A DNA stretch of 64,000 nucleotides from Tribonema minus (lineage: Eukaryota > Sar > Xanthophyceae > Tribonematales > Tribonemataceae). Positions 44,101-56,100 of the stretch are shown one piece after another. The stretch is from the NCBI GenBank assembly GCA_017506865.1, contig JAFCMP010000379.1:124001-188000 (forward strand), given 5' to 3'. Every line of letters begins with the position of its first letter. Positions within the stretch are counted from its first letter, which is position 1. The position numbers and the translations under genes are program-made. The notes beneath the pieces are model-generated. The model made no database searches. It was given only the letters and a program-made list of their open reading frames with translations, and was not told the DNA's origin.

Positions 44101-47100
44101 TCAGTTGAGGTTTTTTTGTGTGTGTTCAAAATTTCATGGAGCGCAAGGTGTAGGTGTTTGAGGGCGAAAGCAGAGAAGTCGTGGAGTCTACACGAGGCCG
44201 CTCTTGAAATGCGGACCCCACTCTCACTCTGGTGCAGTATTTAGCATCAAATCATAAGTTGCACGGAACCGTGCGTAGTGACGTACTTGCGACCACTCGT
44301 TGAGATTGGCCGTTGCATCCGGTCACACTTCCCATGACGTCAAGTAAACAGTGCCGTTGGCAGGTCCAGTCTTGCGTGGCGCCTCCGCTGGCGTCTGCGG
44401 ACGGGGATTAGGGTTAGGGTTGGCGGCTTGCGGCGGTCTCACCTTTTCGTCCGCTGCACTGCGTGCGTGCATATAACCACTGCCATGATGACTCACTGGC
44501 AGCCCTCGTGTGGCCCTCGCATGCATGGCGCCGCTGCCGCCTGCTAGTTGAAGTTGAAGCGGATGTTACGCCGCGCTGATGCACCTGCGTCCTTCACTGG
44601 TTCGCTATTTCGCCGGTCTCCATTGCGGCCACAATCTGCGCAGCACACACCTGTGTGTGCGCAGGGAAAGAGTGGACAATAATCATCAGCTGCCTGCATT
44701 GTGATGATATCTGGTTGTCATCGTACACAGGCGGCTTTTGAGGTATTGGGCTGGCACGTATCGACTCTCTGTGCCTGCTCGCTGCTGACGACGCGCTTCA
44801 ACTTCAATGTTGCAGTTGTGGCATGATCAGGGGGCGCTGCAATGATGCATGGATTATCGTCTTTGTTTTCACATTTGCTGAATGTTGTCCGCGCTTGATT
44901 CTGTGAGTGTCAGCTTTACCACTCACGCCATGTGTATTCTTTGAAGCATGCGAACAATGCGTTATGGAGTGATTTTGTCATTCAAGTTGCCAATGCGAGC
45001 AGCATCTCTAGCGTACCGCAACAATCTCTTACATTTTCTTGAAATCAATCTTTAAACTTCGCTTCTCTCATCTCATTTTGCATTTCGCTGTTGGTGGTGC
45101 CCCCACAGGAGGACACCTGGCCTCCCCCCCCGCCACCTCCTCCTGGAGCACCCCCCGGCCAATCAGAAGGGCTCATCAGAGGGGCTGGGTACCCCAGTGA
45201 GGGAAGTGCACCACCGCCACCACCCCCTGGCGCCCCAGGCAAGGCTGACATCACTTTGCCCCAAGTTCGGTTGCATGTATGAAAACGAATCAAAAGATTG
45301 TAGAGCTCTAGGTTACAAGGGATGGTTAGCCGCAAGTGCCTGCCACCAATAACCGTGGTCGCCGCTGCTGCAGCAATTTGGCCACGAGTCAAACAGTACC
45401 ACCGTATCCACCAGTCAAAAATGTATATGATACATGTCGTTGCTGTGCGCATGCACAAGCCGATCCTCATATTGCTGGTGGTAGCGGCAATCCGAAACAC
45501 TGTGCAAAGCATTATTTGAGGCACAAACATTAAGCTCCATTTGTCCAATGACCGAACGCTTTCATCAGCAGGGCGGTGGGTGTCTGCACAATGTTTCGTG
45601 CAAACACGCGAGCCTAGAAAGCTGGGTACTCTAATGTGCTCCTCCTTGCCGACGCGCAAGGCGTGGGGGCGGGGGCGCACATGCACACACATACATATAC
45701 TTCTACTTTGAATTGTACATGTATGTGCGCGTCATTAATCTAATGGACTATAGTGCCAGCTTATGGCTGGACATTCATGCCAGGACCGGGTGCACGTTGA
45801 TTATGGAAACTGTGCCGAGTGTGAGGTGACAGCATCTATATTTGTATATATATATACATGTTATATATATATATACATGTGCACGTCATGATATGATGGA
45901 CTTTGGTGTTCATTTATGGCTGGATATGCGCGCTAGGACATGGTGCTCATTGATTCAGGACTTCCATGCGGCGGCGCACGAGATGGTAGCATCTCATGTT
46001 CATTGTGGCTACATACCATCATATGCTGTCAAAAGCTTTGTGTTCTGACATGGGGTTTCATTCTCGCCGGCGTGCAGGGGGTGCACAGGGCGCGGGGGCG
46101 GGGGGCGGCGGGGGCATGCCGAGCGGACCAGATGACAAGGAAATTGCAGAGTTCCTGCGGGCTCAGGCAGGGGGGCACGACGATGATGATGATCAGGTGC
46201 CTATGACACCAGTACTTGGAAACGAAAGAGTTCTACTTAGGTGACACATTGTGGTTAGCCGCAAGTGCCTCCCACCAATGACCGTGGTCGCCGCTGCTGC
46301 AGCAACTGGCCACGAGTCAAACGCAAAGTGGGATCGTGGTGCACGTGAGGGCGGCAGACATGGCCGTAGATGCTTACGGAAGTGACTTGTTGAAGTACTG
46401 CTAAGCTAACAGGGTACTGGCCGGTGACGGCCAGAACTTCAATAAGGTGAGGCACACGCACTTGACGCTTGGGAAATGACCTGTCGAAGTAGTCCGCAGT
46501 ACTTTGAAGGCGTGTGGTGACATGCCCTACCGGCGATCTTCACAGGTGGTGCCTACATGGTAACATTCGTACATGTTATGCTGACTTTGTGTTTATTCTG
46601 AAGGCGGAAGGTGCAGGGGCGGACGCCCAAGGACATGACTTGTTCAAAGCAGTCTCCAGTACTTGACGGCTGAGTTGAAAACATGTGGTGACGTTTTTTT
46701 TCATAATTAGGAAACCAATATCATTTCTGCGGACTCAAAAAATTAAAAATAACAATAGATGAAGCACCTTATGCAATTTGTGATAGGAAGTGACGATGTT
46801 TTGACGTGTGCTGCAGCATGAGATGACGCCGGTTGCGAATACCGATTGCCTTTGAGCGTGCCATATGCACTCAACAAACCAGTATCCCACCCTCCTAGAT
46901 GCACTATTGGTGCAAGATCGACATGATGAAGTTGTGGCTGTCTTCGCGCCGCAGGCAGCCAGTCGTGCAATGCTGAGCTCTGTGAAATAAGTTGCTGCCG
47001 GGCTGTGAAGCATGCACCCCCCCCCCCCCCCCCCCCCCCACTTCTCAGTTGCGCCACCAGTGGGCAATCGGCATTGCGTAGCTGTGATGGTCTTCACGCC

Positions 47101-50100
47101 ACAGGGGCCCAGCTGCGGTGATAACGATGGTCAGCCATGTTTACTTCGGCAACGCTGATATGGAACCTGTCGTACTTTGCATGCCACAGCCTTCGCTGCG
47201 GGCCCCTCTGCTGCCCGTGAGACAATTCGCGGCGGTGCCTGGGGAATGCGCTAGGGGCGGAAACCTAGCCCTAATCTACCTTTAAGCTAACTCCTAACCA
47301 AATTAATGCAAAGGACCGCCCTGACACCATCGCTTGATGGCAGCAGCCCCGCCTGTACCGCCGCGCTCATCTGCACTAGCCCCACGTAAGAACGCTGACC
47401 ACCGCCATCGACGCGCTTCAATTACCGCTGTGCACTGCCACCGCAGCCCCTGAGGCGACCGCCAGGGGGGCGCATGGGGGGGCGGCCCAGGGGGCGCGAC
47501 CTCCCGACAGACGGTCTCGACCTTCGCGATAGTGGTGGGCCAGAGGGGGGGCGGCCGGGGGGACAGTGGAGCGGGAGCGTCAACGTCAAGGGCCTCGGGG
47601 GCACGGGCGGGGACTGGCTGAGCGAGGACACGGTGAGTATGAGCGCTGCTGTCATTGAACCCTAGGTATAGGGCTTGAGGGATTAACTGAGCGAGGACAC
47701 GATGAGTATGAGCGCTGCTGCGCCTGTGCCCTAGGTATAGGTTTGAAGAGGCATGTCTTGCGTCAACATCAAGGGCCTCGGGGGCACGGGTGGGGACTGG
47801 CTGAGCTAGGACACGGTGAGAATGAGCGCTGCTGTCATTGAACCCTAGGTACAGGGCTTGAGGAATTGACTGAGCGAGGACACGGTGAGTGTGGGCGCTG
47901 TTGTGCTTGTGCCCTAAGTAGGTATAGGGTTTGAAGAAGCATGTCTTGCGTGAACGTCAAGGGCCTAGGGGGCACGGCGGGACTGGCTGAGCGAGGACAC
48001 AGTGCGCACGAGCGCTGCTGTGATGAATTGAACCCTAGGTATAGGGTTTGAAGAAACAGGTGTTGCAAGCGGGGTCAACAGTGAGAAAACTGCGGGCACC
48101 GTCTTACGAATGGTTGAACGATGACACGGAAGGGTGGCTGGTTGACGTTTGAATCATAACACTTTGATGTGAACTGCATCTAAGTCGTTCATGTAGTGGT
48201 TGTGTCGACATGGTCGTTTCAGGCCGGGGGATGGAGCATTGCCAGCAGCGCTCAACCGTGATTTGCCTCCATGCCAAAATTTCCGTGAAAGCCCGACAGC
48301 TCCACACTTCAACAGCTACCGCCGCATCAATCAGTGCGTGTTCGCATGTTACCTGTCACCACGTGCTCGTGTTCCGTACGGGGCAGCGGTCAGCAGCAGC
48401 ACTCGTAGTACCTGTACCGCCTGGCATGCATCGTGTGCCGCAGTGACCCAGCGCTTCCACGCACACGTCATGTCCCAACGCAGAGAAGCAGCTGGCGCCT
48501 TGAAATGTGTCACATCTCCGCTGCAGCAGGCTTCAAGTCCATGTTTGAGCACCAACTATATTTCTAAAGCAACTGTATATTACCCCATAAGAGCGTACGT
48601 CTATGTCGTTGCTGCTATTTCGGTGACCAGCGGCCATGCGCACCCAACAACCCACCAGGCCGTCGTTCTGTCATTTCTGCTGACGCCAAGAAAATGGCTT
48701 CTTGAGCTTTGTGTCGCTTCTGCCGACCCCAAACACCACTTCACTTCCAGATAAAATTCAAACACCTATATGTTGCCTGCCTGCTGATCTGCTACCAATG
48801 TATGCGCAACGCTCGCGTGCGCACGGCGGCGTCACCGCGGGCGCCATCAAGTCCGTGTTTGACTATATGTTGCCTGCCTGCTGATCTGCTACCATGTATG
48901 CGCGATACTGCTGCGTGCGCAGGGTGGACGCCCAAATCTGCTTCAGTTTTGAAAAGATTTCCCTGCACGTTGCCCGCGCGCTTACATGAAAACGAATAAA
49001 AAGATCGTAGAGCTCTAGGTGACAAGGGATGGTTAGCCGCAAGTGCCTTCCACCAATATCCGTGGTCGCCGCTGCTGCAGCGATTGGCCATGAGTCAAAC
49101 AGTATCACCATTATGTGTTACCGATGTATGCGCGATGTTTGCGTGCGCAGGGAGGCGGCCCCGCAGGCGCCATGAAGTCCGTCTTTGCGCTGCCGACCAA
49201 GCTCTTCGGGCGGCGCAGCAGCAGCAGCGGCAGCAGCGCTCAGCCCCGCCGCGGCCGCGTGGTGTGGCTTTGGCCGGGGGAGAGGGTGATGGCGGCGGCG
49301 TGCGCGGCGGCGCGCGGCGCGCTGCCCGTTGCCGCCGCGCTGTGCGGCATGGGCTTCGCGGACTGCGTGAGTATGTATCTATGTATCTATATACCTATAC
49401 ATGCCCTGTTGCCGCATTTACCTACCCACACATGCCCGGTCAAGGGCGTGCAGCGGGCTGTCGCGGCCGCACTGTGCGGCATGGGCTTGCGGACTGCGTG
49501 AGTATGTATGTATGTATAGATATGCATACATGCCCTGTTGCCGCGTACTCGCATGTATCCTGCCAAGTGTGCGCAGCGCCCTGCCCGTCGCCGCTGCGCT
49601 GTAAGGCATGGGCTTTGCCGACTGCGTGAGTACATGTATACCTATACATGCCCCTTTGCCGCATGCACCTACCCACTCATGCCCTGTCGAGTGTGTGCAG
49701 CGCGCTGCCTGCCGGCGCCGCCGCGCTGTGCAGCGTCGGGGGCCGTGAGTCACGGATGCGATTGCCTGCGAGCGCGTGCGTACTGCTACGTTGCCCCCCC
49801 TGATGCATGGGCACTTAGTACAAGACGCACCGGTCGACTTGCGCTGTCGCTGCACTCTGGGGCACTTGTTCATTTCTGATCACGATACCTGCTTGTTCTA
49901 CTAGATGCCTACTTGTTGGTTGAGCGCAGAGCGTAACTCTGCGTGAGCCACCTTTGTATAACTCGTACTTATTGCGCTCATCGCATTCATCTGTTGTCAG
50001 TCTCGCGGTCCTCATGCGATCGTCATGAAAGCTGGGCCTTCCTGTCGACTCTGTGGTCCTGTCTCATGGGCTTAGATTCTTCTCAGTTGCCGCAAAGCTC

Positions 50101-53100
50101 TTGAAGTCAACATCTGTGGCGATAACTGAACCCTAACCCTACGCAGCAATTCCTTAAGACTGCACTCTCCCTGCCTTTTCCAATCGTCCATGTATTCCAA
50201 CCTTCCACCTCAATCCATGCTACGTGCTTCGCTCGCCCCTTTGCCCCTGCAGCTGCTGGACCTGTTGGGTTCTGTGGCGATTGCGACACCCGCGTATCTC
50301 GCGCACCTGCAGCAGGTATATAGTGCAAGCTTTGACGTGCTTTGAAAATGTGATTTACCAAGTAGTTTTGCGCACCGTTAACAGGTCTGAACTGCATTCT
50401 TTCACTTCCAGTACTTCATGTGATTCCATGATGCAACGTTGTGACTGCCATCGCCGTGCCTGCATATCTGAGTGCATCTACAGAAGGTAAATATGTATGG
50501 AATACGCCGCTCGTGCGACTTGATGCGTGCTCATTATCTTGCTACGAAAGTTTCAGCGGTCAAAGTCTACGCCTACAGTGAAGCCCGTCTGCAGCCGGAG
50601 TGTGTACATGCAGAATAGGGTTAGGATTAGGGTTAGTGTTAGGGTTAGGGTCCTGCCTCGTCACCCTTTCATAATCTTACGGATGTAGAAACCAGCTGTC
50701 CTACAACTTTGCAGTGTTGTTGCCACAACCATTCATACTTGGCGCCGATTCCAGTAGTCCAAGTTGCAGCTTGACAGTGAAATGCACTCAATGGCTCAAG
50801 GGGGATCATTCCAAGCCTGCCCTCTGGCGCCTCATGCTACATGGCGCGCGCCACTGCGGTGCTGCGTGTGCCGTGCCCACCTGCAACACGTTCATCGAAG
50901 TTGAAGTTGCGAATTGCAAATGCACAGCCGGATATAACCGCGGCACATGCATTCTGTGCTAGACACTGAGACAGCCTAAAATGCGCGCTCAGCACCCTAC
51001 ACTGTCTTTCTGCAGGGGAAGAAACTTCCACAATACGCATTACCATTGCGCGACGCACACATTTGAACGCACAATTGCAGTAAGGGTTTGCAACATGCAA
51101 ATGACTGGATATATCCGCGCCACATGCAATTTTTTGCAGGGATCAGTAGCCGCGGGGAGTGCCCCGACACGCCTGCAGTAGGCAGCGGCGCACTTAGAGT
51201 CATAATCAAAGTCGGAGTCAGAGTCGGTGTTGCCCTTGACGCGCGTCACATCCACCCGATGCGCCTGTCGCACTACAAGATCGCAGTCATGGTTTGCCAT
51301 GCAAATGACTGGGTCCGTTTGCGGCGCGTGCATTCGCTTTGAGTCGCAGTCGAGTCAAAGTTACCCTTCCCCCACATCACGCCCACCTGATGTGCTTATT
51401 GGGGTGGTTCTTTGCAGCAGCGCGCATCAATCTCACCGCGACACATGCTTTATGTGCAGGAGTGTCTGCAGTGGGCGCTGTACGTGGTGGCCATGGCGGC
51501 AGCCGCGGCGGCGGCGGACTGGCTGCTGCGCGGAGCGCTGCTGCCTCGCTCCGTGACACGCGCTGAACAAGGCGAGTCACCTCTCGAAGTAGGCGTGCTG
51601 AAGAGTACTGATGCTTCATTTGCTGTCATGTGCTCGCTCCGTCACGCGCGCCGACCAAGGCGAGTCGCCGCTTGAAGTAGGTGTGCTGCATGAAGAGCGC
51701 TGATGCATCTTTTCGCTGTCGTGTGCCGCTCCGTTGCGTACGGCGAACACGGCAAGTCATTGCTTGTAGTAGGCCTGCTGCGTGTGAAGCGCGGATGCCT
51801 CTTGTGCTGTCTTCTGCATCCGAAGGATGGCAATTTCGAAAATGACTCGGTCCGTGTCCCTAGCACTCTGAACTTCATTATCATGCCGCCAAGGCATGCA
51901 ATGGTGTTACATTGCTTCGTGTACTCGTTGGCCTGGGACACCTACCCTACATGCCCCCAAAGACAAGAACAGGATTAGTTTTTTTTTTAAATGGAGTACC
52001 GGACAAGCGGTGCATTTTTTTTTAAACTCCATCATTCTTCATGTCACAATGTTGCGTCCCCGACCGGCATTCTGCAAATTTAGAATTATTCGTCAGCATG
52101 TGACAAATGTTTTCTGCGCCCTTCAAGCGCCACTCCAGTTCTCACCATGTATCATCGCTTCCCGAAATCGAAGCGCATTCGGCAGGACTGGAGCTGCGGT
52201 AAAATTATCAGGAGGTGCAAGTGCAAGCCGTGCCTGCGCACAATGACGAAGGACTCCTATGCACACTGCAACCACTCTCACGCAGTCTGCAAGCTTCAAC
52301 TTGCCCTGCAGCGTGTTGCAAATCTCACTTTACCTACCAACCTCTGTTAAAATGATGTCTGCACTCTCCGTTCGCTAGCCCAGTCCTCATCACTGTCTTG
52401 AATTAAACCGCATCTGGCAGGGCTGGAGCGCGCGCTGCACGACATCGGCGGCGGGGCGCTGGCGCTTGCCCCCGCTGACACGGCGCGCATCGTGGGGGGC
52501 GCCTACTCGCGCACGCAGCAGCACCTGAAGGCAAGTCAAGTGATCAACTCCCTGCTTGATGGATGTCCCCTCGCAATCAGAGCTGGCAGTGCGTCGTTCT
52601 GTTCTTGGTGATGAACAAGGGGTGCATCGTGGGGGGCGCCTTCTCGCGCTAGCAGCAGCACTTGAAGGCAAGTCATCAACTCTTCTGATAGACGTCCCCT
52701 AGCGACTAGAGCCGGCAGTTCATGATCAACAGGGAGTGCATCTCTCCTGCTGTTGTGCAGCTGTGTCATTGGTGCTGGCGGCGCCTTGCAACGAAGTGGC
52801 AGGCTTGCTGCAGTCTCTATTGACAGTGATTATGTGCTGCTGCAAGCACGCCCGCTTCTGAAACTGCCTCCTTTGATGCGCGCCGTCGGCGTCTAAGGCC
52901 TCCCTGATGCGTGCGTTCGCGTGATGCTCGTGCTCACACATAAATACGCAGGTTCACCATGTACGCTCTAACAATGTCTTGCTGACGGCATCAGCGTTGC
53001 GCTCAGCAATTGCAAGGCTCCGAGTGCATACGTGCCCTTCATTTCGAACAATTGCCAAATGCGCAATGTGTGTGTGCACGCGCGTGCTGTTCGTCAGCTG

Positions 53101-56100
53101 CACAAGGTCTGCACTTAGGGTTAGGATCAGGGTTTAGGCGAAGCGCGCATCGGCCAATAAACGCAGGCTACCCGAGTGTCATGGCTGCATGCACATGATC
53201 CGCATGTGCACTTCCGTCGGAAAGGTCGCCGCTGAACAGCCGCGCCACTGCGCACGCAGGCGCTCCGCGTGTTTAGCCCGCCTTTAACCGTTGCTTACAT
53301 TCCACTCACACACCGCCGTGCCGCTCCGCTGCCGCAACTCTGCGTATGTATGAGCTGTCGCCCACAACTCTCGCTCCGCGCGCGCTCCGCATCCATGCGC
53401 AAGCCACGCACTTCCACGCCATCCCCCGCCGCTAACACTCTGCGTGCTGCATTCTGCTGCAGCTGTGCGGCGGGCTGGCGGCGCTGGCGACGGCCGCCGC
53501 CGCTGCCGCGTTCACGTGGCCTGCCGCGATGGACCTCATCGCTGCCGCGCTGGCGCTGACATATGCAGTGCTCGGCGCGGAGGCGCTGCTGCTGCGCGCG
53601 ACGCGCGACCCGCCGCCAGTCAACGATGGCTTTTCCAGGTGTGTGGCAATTGCTGCGCACGCTGGGCCGGCTTCAGTTGGGGTGCCGCGCTGCAGTTTGT
53701 TTGGTTGTGAAGAACACTATTGTTAGCGTTGACATGCGTGCGCAGTGGTGAAGCTGGTGCGCACGACGCGCGACCTGCCGCTGATTGACGACGCCTTCGC
53801 CAGGTATGCTGCTGCTGGGCTCGCTGCGCCGGCTTCAGTAGGGGGGGGGGTTCGCTGTGCTGGTTTCAGTAGGGGGATGCCGTGCAGTTCGTTTGCTTGT
53901 GAATGACACAGCTATTGTGAGCGTTGACGCGTGTGCGCGCGACCCGCCGCCGGTCGATAACGCCTTTTCCAGGTGCGCCGCTGCTGTGCGCGTTACGATT
54001 GAAATCAATTTTTCTTTAGTTTGTACCTCGAAGTATTATAATATATATTGGGCTTAACTGAAAAATTAAGCAAGTATTTGCAGATGCAAATCTCAGTCTT
54101 CGTAACTCACAAATTTGATGGATAATCGTGCAGGGGTGCGGGCGCGCTGTGCTGGTTTCAGTAGTGGGATGCTGTGCTTCAGTTTTATTGTTTGTGAACA
54201 ACACTGCCGTTGTGAGCGTTGACGCGTGTGCGCGCGACCCGCCGCCAGTCGATGATGGCTTTGCCAGGTGCGCCGCTGCTGCGCACATCGCGCCGGCTTC
54301 AATTGAAATTCATTTATTCATAGTTTGTATTTTATTGTATACATTGGGCTAAAGTGAAAAATTAAGCAAGTGTTTGCAAATGCAAATCTCAGTCTACGTA
54401 ATTCAAAAGTTGTTTGATGAATAAGCATGTAGGGGCGCGCGCGTTGTGCCGGTTTCAGTAGTGGGATGGTTGTGAACAACGCTGCCGTTGTGAGCGTTGA
54501 CGCGAGCGCAGTGGCGCACTTGGTCTGCACATTGTGCGCTATCGTCTGTCGGCGCCTCCTCCGTGTACGGCTTCGTGCATGCTGCGTCGACTCAAAACAT
54601 CCGGTATGCGTCGCGCTGTCGGGTTGATCGCTGCTGCGCCAGTTGTTGACGGACACGCCGCCTGCTGCTGGCGCTGTGCGACGCCTGCAACGACAGGGCG
54701 CGTGAACGGCTGTCGTGGAAGCTTCTTGGACCGTAAGAGTGTTCAATTTGCTAACTCCTTACATGGCCCAAAAACGCACTTTTACTTTTGAGCCGAATGG
54801 ACAAAAATGGACAAAACATCAACTGGCCTAGAACGAAGTGCTCGGTGTCATCGCCATCATCGCGTTGACACTTGCACGCGCGTCGTTGCTGAGCGCTGCT
54901 GACGCCAACTGCTTTTCGGACCACTTGCCTGAAGGCATTCTAATCAATTCTGGGAACATTACGTGTCCTTGTGAGTACATATTGAACTTCGCCGATTGAG
55001 CTCTTTTTTTGCAATCATTGCCCTATGGCACCATGTGATTTCTTTGCTTGATGACGTGGCACAATCAAATTTGAGGCCAGCCCTGTGTGCTCGGTCCTTT
55101 ACCTGGGTCAGATACTTGCCGCTGTGCTAAATTCATACCCTGTCACCCAGCAATACTCTTCATTGATTCACTCACGACATGCTCGTGGTCACAGCAATAG
55201 TCCTTGCCTCGCACTGCTTGATGTACTGTAAATCTGGGCTTACAGCAGTACTCGTTTTGTTCTGGGCTCTCTGGGGGCATTCAAGCTGCCCGTGTGCGCT
55301 TGACCAGAGGGCCCACCCACACACAGCTCGGAATGCAGGCTCTGTGCAGTGCGCTGAGCAGTGATTTGTAGTTCTGACTACTTTCCACACTCCTCCTTGA
55401 TAGTGTCAATCAGCCAAAACCCCCAACTACCAGCCTTTTTTCTGCTCGCAGCATGAATCGCAGTGGTCATCTTTTTTGTGTGTGGCCTCAGCATTGACAT
55501 ATTTGCTGCTTGTGTGTGTATGTATGTTCTGTCAGAGTGCCCGCCCACATGCAGCTAGTAGCGGCGCCCGCGGCCTTCAGACAAGGTACGCGCTGTGCCT
55601 CGCTCCAGAGCTACATTGCAACGACGTGATGCACGACCAGATTGTGATGGCGGTCAAGCGTAGAGTGCTCCCTTGATGCCCTCAGGCAGCTGCTATCGTG
55701 TTTCTTTGACAACCACGTTGAAGCGTGTTGCTTCGCTTGCACTGCACCATGAGGCGATCTCGGGTACGCGTGCTGTTCTGCATGTACAGTACACGCAGAT
55801 TCTGATTGTGACAGTTGTGCCGGAGTTTACACTCAACTCAAAGTCGGGTCTCCATGGCTGCAGTCGGCACACCTCAGACTCAGTAGTAGTGCACAATTGC
55901 TCGTTCCTACCTCCGCCGCCCCCAGCCAACCGCCCGTGGGTTTGCTCTCGGGCGAGGCAGGCGGCAGGAGGAGGCAGCGAAGGTAGCGCAGGAATCCAGA
56001 CAGCATCATGTTGCTGTCGAAGCATCTCATTACTTACAACGTCAAGCGCACGCTGTGTGCCCGGTGTGCCTCGCGCAGGGGTGGGCTTTGTGGGGACGGC

